Positions 52,408 to 64,000 of a DNA stretch of 64,000 nucleotides are shown in pieces (position 1 is the stretch's first letter; each line of letters opens with the position of its first letter). Both the position numbers and the translations under genes were made by a program. The notes beneath the pieces are model-generated. The model worked only from the letters and a program-made list of their open reading frames with translations, did no database searches and was not told the origin of the DNA. Origin of the DNA: JADJWR01 sp963847675 (GTDB lineage: Bacteria; Pseudomonadota; Gammaproteobacteria; Burkholderiales; Burkholderiaceae_F); contig CAWKAP010000006.1 of assembly GCA_963847675.1 (NCBI GenBank), positions 310,001 through 374,000 on the forward strand. Reading direction: 5' to 3'.

Positions 52408-54150
52408 GTGTCTGCTGTCAGTCAGAACCCTGTTGTAGCCGCCAGTTCGCTGACCGGGCTGGCGCGCGCGCTGGTGCAGCAAGGGAAGTTGCGTCCTGAC
52501 CGCGCCGAATCCCTGGCGCGCAGGGCGGCGCAGTCGAGCACGCTGTTCATCGACGAACTGGTCGGCGCGGCCGAGGCGACCGGCCTGAAGGCGGGCGAGA
52601 TCGCGCGCTTCGCGGCCGAGACCTTCGGCCATCCGCTCCTGGATCTCAACGCGATCGACGCGGACCAGCTGCCCGGCGACGTCATCGACAAAAAGCTGGT
52701 CGGCGCCCTCCGTGTGCTCGGCATTCGCAAGCGAGGCAACCGCCTGGCCGTCGCGGTGTCCGATCCGACCAACGTTCAGGCGCTGGACCAGGTCAAGTTT
52801 CAGACCCAGTTGGCACTGGAAATCGTCGTCGTCGAGCATGACAAGCTTCTCAAGCTGATCGAGGCCTCGGTCCAGACCGCTGGCAAGGCGCTTGAGAAGT
52901 TCGTTGGCGACGAGATCGACTTCGGCGAACTGCTTACGGAAGTTCCGGACAGCGCCGCGCAGGACGATTCGACCATCGACATTGACGATGCGCCGGTCGT
53001 ACGGTTCCTGCAGAAGCTGCTGCTTGACGCGATCGGTGACGGCGCTTCGGACATTCACTTTGAGCCTTACGAAAAGTTCTATCGGGTCCGCTTCAGGGTC
53101 GACGGCATCTTGCGCGAGGTCACACAGCCACCGCTCGCCATCAAGGAGCGCCTCGTTACACGCATCAAGGTGCTTTCCAAGCTCGACATCGCCGAGAAGC
53201 GCGTGCCGCAGGACGGCCGCATGAAGTTGGCGCTCAGCGCGCAACGCGCCATCGACTTCCGTGTCAGCACCTTGCCGACGCTGTTCGGTGAAAAGGTGGT
53301 GATGCGGATTCTCGATCCGAGCCAGGCCAAGATGGGCATCGACGCTCTTGGATATGAGCCCGAGCAGAAGGCGGTTCTCGTCGACGCCATCCGGCGCCCA
53401 TACGGGATGGTGCTGGTCACGGGCCCCACAGGAAGCGGCAAGACGGTGTCTCTGTACACGTGTCTGAACATCTTGAATCAGCCGGGCGTGAACATCTCGA
53501 CCGCTGAAGACCCCGCGGAGATTCAGATCGCCGGCATCAACCAGGTCAACGTCAACGAGAAGGCCGGCCTGACCTTCGCAAACTCAATGCGCTCGTTCCT
53601 TCGGCAGGATCCCGACATCATCATGGTCGGCGAGATTCGCGACCTTGAAACTGCCGACATCGCGGTCAAGGCGGCGCAGACCGGCCACATGGTCATGTCG
53701 ACGCTGCATACCAACAACGCGCCGTCGACGCTGACGCGCCTCGCCAACATGGGCGTGCCGCCATTCAATATCGCCTCGTCCGTGATTCTGATCACCGCGC
53801 AGCGGCTTGCGCGCCGGCTGTGCACCTGCAAGGAGCCGGCGGACTTCGGCGAAGACGCGCTGCTCGCCGCGGGGTTCACGCGTGGCGCCCTCGACGGATC
53901 CTGGGTCCCATACAAGGCCGTCGGCTGCGACCGCTGCAAAGGTTCGGGCTACAAGGGACGCGTCGGCATCTACGAGGTAATGCCGGTCACCGAAGCCATT
54001 CAGAACATCATCCTCAAGGGCGGCAGTTCGATCGAGATCGCACAGCAGGCGCAGCGCGAGGGCGTGAGTAACCTGCGCCAGTCTGGCCTGCTCAAGGTGA
54101 AGCAGGGCATGACCTCTCTTGAAGAAGTGCTCGGATGCACCAATGAGTAA
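52408..54150 (+). CDS. pilB: Type IV pilus extension ATPase PilB
   Basis: Hexameric ATPase driving pilus assembly. 580 residues from GTG. N-terminal MshEN/GSPII_E domain (about 20-160), then the ATPase: Walker A TGPTGSGKTVSLY (338-350), Asp box AEDPAEIQIAGINQV, Walker B RSFLRQDPDIIMVGEIRD, His box AQTGHMVMSTLHTNNA. The C-terminal tetracysteine zinc motif is CTCKEP with CDRCKGSGYKGR. Followed by pilC and pilD, the standard order; the secretin and pilins are elsewhere. Confidence 0.96.
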   Translation: MSAVSQNPVVAASSLTGLARALVQQGKLRPDRAESLARRAAQSSTLFIDELVGAAEATGLKAGEIARFAAETFGHPLLDLNAIDADQLPGDVIDKKLVGALRVLGIRKRGNRLAVAVSDPTNVQALDQVKFQTQLALEIVVVEHDKLLKLIEASVQTAGKALEKFVGDEIDFGELLTEVPDSAAQDDSTIDIDDAPVVRFLQKLLLDAIGDGASDIHFEPYEKFYRVRFRVDGILREVTQPPLAIKERLVTRIKVLSKLDIAEKRVPQDGRMKLALSAQRAIDFRVSTLPTLFGEKVVMRILDPSQAKMGIDALGYEPEQKAVLVDAIRRPYGMVLVTGPTGSGKTVSLYTCLNILNQPGVNISTAEDPAEIQIAGINQVNVNEKAGLTFANSMRSFLRQDPDIIMVGEIRDLETADIAVKAAQTGHMVMSTLHTNNAPSTLTRLANMGVPPFNIASSVILITAQRLARRLCTCKEPADFGEDALLAAGFTRGALDGSWVPYKAVGCDRCKGSGYKGRVGIYEVMPVTEAIQNIILKGGSSIEIAQQAQREGVSNLRQSGLLKVKQGMTSLEEVLGCTNE

Positions 54151-54191
54151 CTCTCCGAAGTACATTCCCCAAAGTACGGGCTGAACAGTTC

Positions 54192-55424
54192 ATGGCAACA
54201 GGCGCAGTGGCCAAGCCCCGGGCAGCAGCAGTACAGGAAGCGCTGTTTGTCTGGGAGGGGAGGGACAAGACCGGCAAGATCGTGCGTGGCGAGATGCGCG
54301 CGGGTGGTGAGTCGGCCGTGGCGGCCGCGCTTCGCCGCCGCGGCATTTCCAAACCGAAGATCAAGAAGCAGGTCTTTTCTCGCGGCAAGAAGATCACGGA
54401 GAAGGATCTGACGCTGTTCACGCGCCAGCTGTCCACGATGCTGCGCGCCGGTGTGCCGCTGATGCAGAGCTTTGAAATCATCGCCCGCGGTCATTCCAAC
54501 CCCTCCATGGGGCGCCTGCTGAGCGAGATCCGCGCCGACGTCGAGACCGGCACCAGTCTGAGCCAGGCCTTTCGCCAGTACCCGGTCTACTTCGACCCGC
54601 TGTTCTGCAATCTGGTTGCCGCGGGCGAGCAGGCGGGCATTCTTGAAACCCTGCTCGACCGACTGGCCACGTACAAGGAGAAGACGCTTGCGCTCAAGGG
54701 CAAGATCAAGAAAGCGCTCTTCTACCCCGTGATGGTCATCCTGGTCGCCGTGCTGATCACTGCGATCATCATGTATTTCGTGATTCCTTCCTTCAAGCAG
54801 GTCTTCACGAGCTTCGGGGCGGACCTTCCCTACCCGACCCTTGTCGTCATCGCAATGTCCGACTTCGTCGTCGGGAACTGGTATTGGATGCTGTTTGGCT
54901 CCCTCGGCGCCCTGTATTTCGCATACCAAGCCTGGCGCCGATCGCCGTCGTTCCAGCGCTTGGTCGACCGCTACCTCCTGAAGATTCCGGTCGTCGGAGA
55001 AATGCTGCAGAAGGCATCGGTCGCGCGATGGGCGCGCACGCTGTCGACAACCTTTGCCGCCGGCGTACCGCTCGTCGAGGCCCTCGACTCGGTCGGCCCA
55101 GCCGCCGGCAATGCCGTGTACAAGGACGCCACCAAGCAGGTCCAGGCGGAGGTCAATGTCGGCACCAGCCTTGCGCAGTCGATGCAGGGCACCGGCGTCT
55201 TCCCCACGATGGCGGTGCAGATGACCGGCATCGGTGAGGAGTCCGGCGCACTCGATTCGATGCTGTCGAAAGTTGCCGATTACTATGAACGGGAAGTCGA
55301 CGAGACCGTCGACGCGCTGGCCAGCCTCATCGAACCGGTCATCATGGTCGTGCTGGGCGTGATAATCGGCGGCATCGTGGTGGCCATTTACTTGCCGATC
55401 TTCAAGCTCGGACAGGTTGTCTGA
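54192..55424 (+). CDS. pilC: Type IV pilus inner-membrane platform protein PilC
   Basis: Polytopic platform around which the pilus polymerises, working with PilB. 410 residues with two T2SSF domains (about 75-200 and 275-400): LFTRQLSTMLRAGVPLMQSFEII and ARTLSTTFAAGVPLVEALDSVG start the two repeats. Three hydrophobic helices are visible (about 175-200, 225-245, 375-405). MLSKVADYYEREVDETV and LIEPVIMVVLGVIIGGIVVA are family-typical. 41 bases after pilB. Confidence 0.96.
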   Translation: MATGAVAKPRAAAVQEALFVWEGRDKTGKIVRGEMRAGGESAVAAALRRRGISKPKIKKQVFSRGKKITEKDLTLFTRQLSTMLRAGVPLMQSFEIIARGHSNPSMGRLLSEIRADVETGTSLSQAFRQYPVYFDPLFCNLVAAGEQAGILETLLDRLATYKEKTLALKGKIKKALFYPVMVILVAVLITAIIMYFVIPSFKQVFTSFGADLPYPTLVVIAMSDFVVGNWYWMLFGSLGALYFAYQAWRRSPSFQRLVDRYLLKIPVVGEMLQKASVARWARTLSTTFAAGVPLVEALDSVGPAAGNAVYKDATKQVQAEVNVGTSLAQSMQGTGVFPTMAVQMTGIGEESGALDSMLSKVADYYEREVDETVDALASLIEPVIMVVLGVIIGGIVVAIYLPIFKLGQVV

Positions 55425-55482
55425 TCGGACGATCCTTGCCGGGCAGCGCTGACCGCGCCCCGTCGCTGGCGGAAGAAAAGGC

Positions 55483-56319
55483 TTGACACCCGATCTCGTT
55501 TTCGCTGTCTGCGCCGGTGCCTTTGGCCTGGTCATCGGCTCATTCCTGAACGTCGTCATCTACCGCCTGCCGATCATCATGCAGGCTGAGTGGCAGGCGC
55601 AGTGTGTGGAACTCGCTGGAGGCGAGCCCGACACGCAGCCCCGCTTCAACCTCCTGGTCCCCGGATCGCACTGCCCTGCCTGCAAGACGCCGCTGCGTAT
55701 CCGCGACAACGTTCCGCTGGTCTCCTACTTCGCCCGGCGTGGCAGGTGTGCCCACTGTGGCGCCGCCATTTCCTTGCGCTATCCGATCGTTGAGGCCCTG
55801 ACTGCGGCGCTCTCCGTATGGGTGGCCTGGCGCTTCGGATTCAGTCTGGCCGGGCTGGCCGCACTTGGATTCACGTTCGTCCTGATCGCCCTCACCTTCA
55901 TCGACGCCGATACCACCCTGCTGCCAGACAGCCTCACCCTGCCGCTCGTCTGGGCAGGTCTGCTGCTGAATGTGAACGGCACATTCGTCCCGGTTCAAGA
56001 GGCCGTCCTCGGCGCGGCGGCTGGCTACCTTGTCCTGTGGTCGATTTACTGGCTGTTCAAGCTGGCCACGGGCAAGGAAGGGATGGGTTACGGCGACTTC
56101 AAGTTGCTCGCTGCCCTCGGCGCCTGGTTCGGGTGGAAGATGCTGCTGCCGATCCTGCTGTTGTCGTCGGTCGTGGGCGCGATGGTTGGCGTCGTCCTGC
56201 TGATCCTGGCCCGTCGCGGCCGCGACATCCCAATCCCTTTTGGACCCTACCTGGCTGCCGCCGGTTTCATCGCACTCGTTTATGGAGAGGACATCGCGCG
56301 CCGCTTCATCCACTTCTGA
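55483..56319 (+). CDS. pilD: Prepilin peptidase / N-methyltransferase PilD
   Basis: Cleaves and N-methylates type IV prepilins and pseudopilins in the inner membrane. 278 residues from TTG at 55483. The N-terminal cytoplasmic loop has the zinc tetracysteine CPACKTPLRIRDN plus CAHCGAAISLRYP. Catalytic aspartates lie in FIDADTTLLPD and GYGDFKLLAALGAW. About eight hydrophobic helices. It overlaps coaE by 38 bases. Confidence 0.96.
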   Translation: MTPDLVFAVCAGAFGLVIGSFLNVVIYRLPIIMQAEWQAQCVELAGGEPDTQPRFNLLVPGSHCPACKTPLRIRDNVPLVSYFARRGRCAHCGAAISLRYPIVEALTAALSVWVAWRFGFSLAGLAALGFTFVLIALTFIDADTTLLPDSLTLPLVWAGLLLNVNGTFVPVQEAVLGAAAGYLVLWSIYWLFKLATGKEGMGYGDFKLLAALGAWFGWKMLLPILLLSSVVGAMVGVVLLILARRGRDIPIPFGPYLAAAGFIALVYGEDIARRFIHF

Positions 56320-56947
56320 GCTGCAGGCGTTCGCCGTCGGCTTAACCGGCGGCATCGGCAGCGGCAAGACAGCAGTGGCCGAAATGTTCGCGACGCTTGG
56401 CGCTGCGATCATCGACAGCGACGCGATCGCCCATTCATTGACTGCCGCAGAAGGTCCAGCCATAGGTCCAATCGCGCGGGAGTTCGGAGACGAGTACATC
56501 GGTGCAGAAGGCGCGCTTGATCGGCGCAAGATGCGTGAACGAGTCTTCCGCGATCGGTCCGCGAAGGCGCGGCTCGAAGCCATCCTGCACCCGCTGATCC
56601 GCGAACAGGCATCCAAGCAGGCCAGGGCAGCGATCGGCCGTGCGCCGTTTGTCCTCTTCGTCGTGCCGCTTCTGGTCGAAAGCCGCGCCGCACGCGACCG
56701 GATGGGAAGGCTGCTCGTCATCGACTGCTCGCAGGCGACGCAGGTAGTTCGCGTCTGCGCGCGGAGCGGGCTGGATGCGGCGCTGGTGCGTTCGATCATC
56801 GCGCAGCAGGCGTCGCGGAGCGAGCGGCTCGATGCGGCCGACGACGTCCTCGTCAACGAAGGGCCGCTCGACATGCTTCGCCCGCGCGTGCAAAGGCTGC
56901 ACAGCCGGTACTGCGAGCTCGCACGCGAACGCGCTGGTTGCGTGTGA
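56282..56947 (+). CDS. coaE: Dephospho-CoA kinase
   Basis: Last step of coenzyme A synthesis, phosphorylating the ribose 3'-OH. 221 residues. P loop in VGLTGGIGSGKTAVAEMF, then IIDSDAIAHSL with the catalytic Asp, RVFRDRSAKARLEAILHPLI and FVVPLLVESRAARDRM. Start at ATG 56282, inside the end of pilD; the pilD-coaE-zapD order is common in beta- and gammaproteobacteria. The first 15 residues are not conserved. Confidence 0.94.
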   Translation: MERTSRAASSTSELQAFAVGLTGGIGSGKTAVAEMFATLGAAIIDSDAIAHSLTAAEGPAIGPIAREFGDEYIGAEGALDRRKMRERVFRDRSAKARLEAILHPLIREQASKQARAAIGRAPFVLFVVPLLVESRAARDRMGRLLVIDCSQATQVVRVCARSGLDAALVRSIIAQQASRSERLDAADDVLVNEGPLDMLRPRVQRLHSRYCELARERAGCV

Positions 56948-56958
56948 TATTTTCCGAT

Positions 56959-57735
56959 ATGGTCAGCGATCGAGACGGCGTGATTCTCTACGAGTACCCT
57001 TTCACGGAGCGCGTTCGGTCGTTGCTGCGCCTCGAGGATCTCTTCGACAAGCTCGGATACTTTATCGAGCAGTCCCACCCCTACTGCCATCATGCCGCGT
57101 TGATGGCGCTGTTCGAGATCCTCGACGTTACGTCGAGAACCGACTTGAAAGGCGACCTGATCCAGGAACTGGAGCGACAGCGACAGGCTCTGCAGGCGCT
57201 GCGCAGCAACCCGCAGGTTGCACAGGATGCGCTCGCCGATGTGCTGGCACGCATCGAGCAGTCGCAGCAGACACTGAACTCGTCGCCCGGAAAGGCCGGC
57301 CAGCATCTGCGCGATAACGAGTGGCTGACGAGCATCCGCAGCCGCGCCGGAATTCCCGGTGGCACGTGTGAATTCGATCTTCCTTCATATCACGCGTGGC
57401 TGATGCGTGACGAAGGGAGCCGCCGCGCAGGTCTCGTCGGCTGGGTCCAGCCGTTGAACAAGTTCAGCGCGGCGCTTGGCATCGTGTTGCGCCTGTTGCG
57501 GGAGAGCGCCCATCATTCGACGCAGATCGCGACCCAAGGCTCGTACCAGCAAGCCCTGCAAGGACGCAGCTACGCCATGCTGCAGGTGCGCGTGCGCGCG
57601 GATGCGGAGGCCATCCCGGAAATCAGCGCCAACCGTTACATGCTGTGGATCCGCTTCACGGCACCCGACGGCGACCTGAAGCCACGCCCGGTCGACCGCG
57701 ATGTTGCCTTTGACCTTGCCCTCTGCGCGCTTTGA
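56959..57735 (+). CDS. zapD: Cell division protein ZapD
   Basis: FtsZ-binding protein that bundles protofilaments at the septum. With ATG at 56959 it has 258 residues. Seen: ILYEYPFTERVRSLLRLEDLF, GDLIQELERQRQALQALRSNP, DLPSYHAWLMRD and the C-terminal NRYMLWIRFTAPDG. TTG at 56938 and GTG at 56944 are alternative starts overlapping coaE; no Shine-Dalgarno decides. The yacG zinc-finger gene that often follows is absent. Confidence 0.92.
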   Translation: MVSDRDGVILYEYPFTERVRSLLRLEDLFDKLGYFIEQSHPYCHHAALMALFEILDVTSRTDLKGDLIQELERQRQALQALRSNPQVAQDALADVLARIEQSQQTLNSSPGKAGQHLRDNEWLTSIRSRAGIPGGTCEFDLPSYHAWLMRDEGSRRAGLVGWVQPLNKFSAALGIVLRLLRESAHHSTQIATQGSYQQALQGRSYAMLQVRVRADAEAIPEISANRYMLWIRFTAPDGDLKPRPVDRDVAFDLALCAL

Positions 57736-57866
57736 CGCCGCCGGAAAATTTCGTTTCGGTCCAAGCCGGGACACAAGAGAGGCCGTAGGCCGACGCAATA
57801 GGCGGGATTACCTACGGCCCGCGGCCGCAGTCAATCCTGGCACAGGGCGCTGCCACCCAATACGGT

Positions 57867-58778
57867 TCACCAGCGCAGGTCGACCCATACGCCTTGTCCG
57901 TGCTCCCCTCCCAGACTCGCCATCGTTTCCGTCACAGGCTCGGCAGGAAAGTAGGCGGGCAAAGCGGCCGGTTGCTCACGCAGCCGCTCACCCAGGCGGG
58001 ATGATCTGACCACGATGAAGTCAAAACCGCGGCCCGCGGCGAGACGCGCGTCATGCTCCGAGTCGACCCAGGCACCATTCCAGGCACCGGCCATGGCAGG
58101 CGTTTCGCCGATGACGCGGTTGTCGAAAACCACTCCGCTCGCTCCCGCTGCCTGCCGTGCACCAGGGCCCGAAGCCAGAAAAATCGAGCCATGGCTTCCC
58201 GATCGATGACGGAGTCGGGAGAACATCTGCTCAGAGCGGAGATGCCCGGCCAGCCAGTTGGCTTGCACAATGACCAGTTGCGGCGTGGTGCCTGCCACGG
58301 GCCAAGGAGCGGAGGCAGATTTCGTCGCAGACGTCACATCCGGCGCAGTAACGACGATGGCCGTTCGCGGCAGCAGGAGCCAGCGCAGGGCTGGCACGGC
58401 GGCCGGTAGCAGGGGTTGTGGAAGCTCCCCGGCAGGGTCAACGAACCGCAGGCGTTGCCCCTCACGCGCATGCGGCTCCCCTCTCCAGTCGCGGACCCGA
58501 CGGAACTGCAATTCGACGTAAGCATGCGGATAGTCGAACTCGAAGGTCACCCATGGCGTGGACGGCCCGATGTCGATGCCAAGCTCTTCGTGGAGTTCTC
58601 TCGAAAGGGCCTCGGCAACCGGTTCCCCCGGCTCGATTTTTCCCCCTGGAAACTCCCAGTAGCCGGCAAAAGGCTTGCCTGCAGGGCGGTCGGCGAGCAG
58701 TACGAAGCCATCGCCGCGCAACAGAACTCCGACCGCAACTCGAGTGACCCTGCGTGACGGCTGCGCAGCCGGAATCAT
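57867..58778 (-). CDS. Nudix (MutT-type) hydrolase fused to a degenerate ThiE-like domain
   Basis: A 303-residue two-domain protein. Residues 10-140 are a MutT-type Nudix domain with box GGKIEPGEPVAEALSRELHEELG, here at about 44-66, preceded by GYWEFPGGK; the likely substrate is 8-oxo-dGTP or a related nucleotide. Residues about 145-303 resemble thiamin-phosphate synthase in layout, with AGASGVVFDN in place of the GADGVHLGQ motif, AWVDSEHDARLAAGRGFDFIVV, and GEHGQGVWVD at the end. Key phosphate-binding residues look lost, so this half is probably not catalytic. The start overlaps the DUF815 stop (ATGA). Confidence 0.88.
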   Translation of the reverse strand: MIPAAQPSRRVTRVAVGVLLRGDGFVLLADRPAGKPFAGYWEFPGGKIEPGEPVAEALSRELHEELGIDIGPSTPWVTFEFDYPHAYVELQFRRVRDWRGEPHAREGQRLRFVDPAGELPQPLLPAAVPALRWLLLPRTAIVVTAPDVTSATKSASAPWPVAGTTPQLVIVQANWLAGHLRSEQMFSRLRHRSGSHGSIFLASGPGARQAAGASGVVFDNRVIGETPAMAGAWNGAWVDSEHDARLAAGRGFDFIVVRSSRLGERLREQPAALPAYFPAEPVTETMASLGGEHGQGVWVDLRW

Positions 58779-59668
58779 CGCTGGCTGCTGCCGATACCGA
58801 GCCGACCTGCGAAATCACGCGCGAACTGCAGCGCGACGCGTCCTGATCGCGATCCGCGCTGAAGGGCAAACTGCAACGCTTCCGGGCGCGCCGCCTCGAT
58901 CTGAGCCGGGTCGGCGCCGAAGCGGCCGAGCCAGTGGGCCACGATGTCGAGATAGTCGTCCTGGCGAAAGGGGTAGAAGGACAGCCATAGCCCGAAGCGC
59001 TCCGAGAGCGATATCTTCTCCTCGACCGTCTCGCCAGGATGGATCTCGCCGTCGTCCTGATACTTCGCATCGAGGTTCTCGCGCATGTACTCTGGCATCA
59101 GATGGCGACGGTTCGAAGTGGCGTAGATGAGCAGATTTTCGCTCGGTGCCGCCACCGAACCATCGAGGGCTGCCTTCAGCGCCTTGTACGACGATTCACC
59201 TTCCTCGAACGAGAGGTCGTCGCAGAAGAGAATGAACCGCTCTGACCGGGCCGCCACGAGCGCAACGATGTCAGGAAGATCGGTGAGATCGTTCTTGTCG
59301 ACTTCGATCAGTCGCAGACCATCAGCGTGGAAACGGGCGAGGCAGGCACGGATAAGCGACGACTTGCCTGTTCCGCGGGCTCCGGTCAGCAGCACGTTGT
59401 TTGCCGGATAGCCGCGCACGAACTGCTCTGTGTTGCGCAGGATTGCCTGCCGCTGCTCGTCGATGTGCTGCAGATCCTCGGGATCGATGCGCGCGACTCG
59501 CCGCACAGGATCAAGATGGCCGCTCGCACCACCGAGATAGTGCCGCTTGCGCCACCGAAATGCAGGAGCGGTCCAGTCCACTTCCCGGCGCGGCGGAAGC
59601 AGAGGATCCAGCCTGGCCAGCAGCGCCTGCAACGCGGCTGCGAGGTCGCTGTTTCCGGCGGTGGCCAT
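58775..59668 (-). CDS. DUF815 AAA-type ATPase
   Basis: A 297-residue soluble P-loop protein. Walker A is LLTGARGTGKSSLIRACL (about 93-110), Walker B FILFCDDLSFEEGE, a sensor-like IYATSNRRHLMPEYMREN, and the family-typical SLSERFGLWLSFYPFRQDDYL. The DUF815 family has no assigned function; it is encoded near argJ and mutT in many betaproteobacteria. It lies between argJ (18-base gap) and the MutT-ThiE gene (4-base overlap), so one transcript is likely. Confidence 0.9.
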   Translation of the reverse strand: MATAGNSDLAAALQALLARLDPLLPPRREVDWTAPAFRWRKRHYLGGASGHLDPVRRVARIDPEDLQHIDEQRQAILRNTEQFVRGYPANNVLLTGARGTGKSSLIRACLARFHADGLRLIEVDKNDLTDLPDIVALVAARSERFILFCDDLSFEEGESSYKALKAALDGSVAAPSENLLIYATSNRRHLMPEYMRENLDAKYQDDGEIHPGETVEEKISLSERFGLWLSFYPFRQDDYLDIVAHWLGRFGADPAQIEAARPEALQFALQRGSRSGRVALQFARDFAGRLGIGSSQR

Positions 59669-59686
59669 GGCTGCGTCTGCGCTTGA

Positions 59687-60916
59687 CTAGGAACGATAGT
59701 CGGCGTTGATGCTCACATATTCGTGCGAAAGGTCGCAAGTCCACACCGCTGACGACGCACTTCCGCGACCGAGCTCAACACGGACCGTGATTTCCGCCCC
59801 CTTCATCACCCGCTGTCCGTCTTCCTCCCTGTATTGCGGGTGGCGAGCGCCGTCGAGCGCTACCCACACATCATTCAGGTGCAACTGGACGCGCCGCTGG
59901 TCAAGGTCGGCGACGCCGGCGTTACCTACTGCAGCAAGTATCCGGCCAAGGTTTGGATCAGATGCGTAGAAGGCGGTCTTCACCAGCGGCGAGTGGGCGA
60001 TGCCATAGGCGATGCGGGACGCCTCCTCGGGCGTGGCAGCACCTTCAACGAGGATCTCGATGAACTTGGTCGCGCCTTCGCCGTCGCGCACGATCGCCTG
60101 CGCAAGCTGCTGCGCCACTTCGAGCAGGGCACCACGCAGCGTCGCCAGTCGAGGGTCTTTGGTCGCATCAATCGGCTGCATGCCGCTCGCAGCCGTCGCG
60201 ATCAGAATCAGCGAATCGTTGGTCGAGGTATCGCCGTCGACGGTGATGCGATTGAACGAAGCCTCGGCTATCTCACCCGTCAAGCGGCGCCAAAGCTTTG
60301 GCTCGACGGCCGCATCGGTGGCAATGAAGCCGAGCATGGTCGCCATGTTCGGCCGGATCATTCCTGCACCCTTGGCGATCCCCGTAACGGTTATCGGCCG
60401 GCCCCCGAGCTCAACGCTTCGCGAAGCAGCCTTTGGCACGGTATCTGTCGTCATGATCGCCTCGGCTGCGTCCATCCAGTTTCCCGGCGCCAGCCGCTGC
60501 GCGGCCTGCGGGAGCCCGGCCAGCAAGCGCTGAACCGGAAGCGGCTCCATGATCACGCCGGTGGAGAACGGCAGCACCTGCGCAGAAACGCAGCCGAGCA
60601 AGCGGGCCACCTCGGCGCAGGTCGCGCGCGCATCGGCTACGCCCGATGCCCCAGTGCCTGCATTGGCGTTGCCGGTGTTCGTGACCAACGCCCGGATGCC
60701 CTCAGTCGTCGCCAGATGTTCGCGGCAGACGAGCACCGGTGCAGCGCAGAAGCGATTTCCGGTGAACACGCCGGCAACACTCGCGCCCTCGGCCAGCCGG
60801 ATGAGCAGCAAATCCTTGCGCCCCGCCTTGCGGATGCCTGCCTCGGCCCAGCCAAGATCGACCCCGGCGACCGGCAGGAGGTCCGCGGGATCAGGCGCGC
60901 AGAGATTGACCGGCAT
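59687..60916 (-). CDS. argJ: Bifunctional ornithine acetyltransferase / N-acetylglutamate synthase
   Basis: Recycles the acetyl group from N-acetylornithine to glutamate in arginine synthesis. 409 residues, usual size. Self-cleaves before the nucleophile Thr in AKGAGMIRPNMATMLGFIATD, here about 187-207. LVTNTGNANAGTGASGVADA forms the oxyanion region, and ITVDGDTSTNDSLILIA and VRDGEGATKFIEI are strongly conserved. Ends HEYVSINADYRS as typical. Whether it also uses acetyl-CoA cannot be told. It is followed by the DUF815 gene. Confidence 0.95.
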   Translation of the reverse strand: MPVNLCAPDPADLLPVAGVDLGWAEAGIRKAGRKDLLLIRLAEGASVAGVFTGNRFCAAPVLVCREHLATTEGIRALVTNTGNANAGTGASGVADARATCAEVARLLGCVSAQVLPFSTGVIMEPLPVQRLLAGLPQAAQRLAPGNWMDAAEAIMTTDTVPKAASRSVELGGRPITVTGIAKGAGMIRPNMATMLGFIATDAAVEPKLWRRLTGEIAEASFNRITVDGDTSTNDSLILIATAASGMQPIDATKDPRLATLRGALLEVAQQLAQAIVRDGEGATKFIEILVEGAATPEEASRIAYGIAHSPLVKTAFYASDPNLGRILAAVGNAGVADLDQRRVQLHLNDVWVALDGARHPQYREEDGQRVMKGAEITVRVELGRGSASSAVWTCDLSHEYVSINADYRS

Positions 60917-61079
60917 CGTTCCGTCGGCAATCGGTCATCGGCAGCCGATCGATCAGCATCATCACCCCGCGGTCAGCGAAAGGCTGTGACGTAGCGAACC
61001 GCAAGCATGCAAGGACGCCAATCGGGCGCTGCACCGGTGACGCGCGGTCGCCCGTTACCGTCACGGAGGAGCCTTGCGT

Positions 61080-63851
<2,772 letters not shown>

Positions 63852-64000
63852 GGCGGAATTTCTTGGACGCGCGGGAGCCGTTGGTGCCTGGGCGGCGCGA
63901 TCAAACGAGGCGGATCTGCATCGCTGGGACTAGGGCCACCGACGCGGGCGACCGTAGAGTATGTCACAGCAACTCGCCGAGCCTTCCGGTGCCAGTCGGC

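Overview
The window is 64 kb of GC-rich bacterial chromosome with almost no spare sequence. Gene content and order point to a betaproteobacterium, most likely Burkholderiales. The diagnostic blocks are ffh-ypjD-PP0621-pilS-pilR-ampD, aroQ-accB-accC-prmA, pilB-pilC-pilD-coaE-zapD-mutT-argJ-secA and rplU-rpmA-obg-proB. I see no insertion sequence, prophage, integrase, CRISPR array or plasmid gene. This is core genome, not an accessory island.

Layout. 1-2.7 kb: gap (cut by the window edge) and tkt, overlapping and read leftward. 3.1-5.3 kb: a fused S-adenosylmethionine decarboxylase/spermidine synthase, a clear terminator and rsmE. 5.3-8.5 kb: malic enzyme maeB followed by an exported guanyl-specific RNase and its barstar inhibitor. 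8.9-15.5 kb: an aminotransferase, a lytic transglycosylase, ubiD, a KTSC protein, an unknown secreted protein and mgtE. 15.6-24 kb: a long leftward run (mpl, yqiA, SDR reductase, YbaK, MarC, RNase II-like, TonB-like, aroE, mtgA), many genes overlapping by 1-4 bases. 24-30.8 kb: a rightward run (unknown gene, tlpA, aroQ, accB, accC, prmA, DUF3426 protein, PfkB kinase). 30.8-37.5 kb: yggT, a histone H1-like protein, a 0.6 kb gene-poor gap, nrdB, nrdA with tandem NrdR boxes, and ampD.

37.5-50.9 kb: the pilS/pilR two-component pair, a PP0621 protein, ypjD, ffh, a second lytic transglycosylase, proS, rppH, proB, obg, rpmA, rplU, ispB and a proline tRNA. 50.9-63.9 kb: a CBS-domain transporter, pilB/pilC/pilD for type IV pili, then coaE, zapD, a MutT-ThiE fusion, a DUF815 ATPase, argJ and secA.

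How the genes work together. Two recurrent themes are visible. One is cell-wall synthesis and recycling (mpl, mtgA, ampD, two lytic transglycosylases, zapD). The other is type IV pilus biogenesis, with assembly genes pilBCD and regulators pilSR about 12 kb apart. The rest is central carbon and fatty-acid metabolism (gap, tkt, maeB, accBC), amino-acid and cofactor synthesis (aroE, aroQ, proB, argJ, ubiD, coaE, ispB), deoxynucleotide supply and translation/secretion.

Most notable observations: a single-base frameshift in mpl at a five-base homopolymer, which joins its first 387 codons in frame to yqiA; the SpeD-SpeE fusion; an intact barnase/barstar-type pair; two well-spaced NrdR boxes; a lysine/alanine repeat histone-like gene; and an AT-richer gap holding a terminator on the minus strand with no obvious gene in front of it. 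I found no convincing wholly new multi-gene system. The best candidates for new biology are that gap, the uncharacterised genes at 13.3 kb and 24.0 kb, and the frameshift if it proves real.
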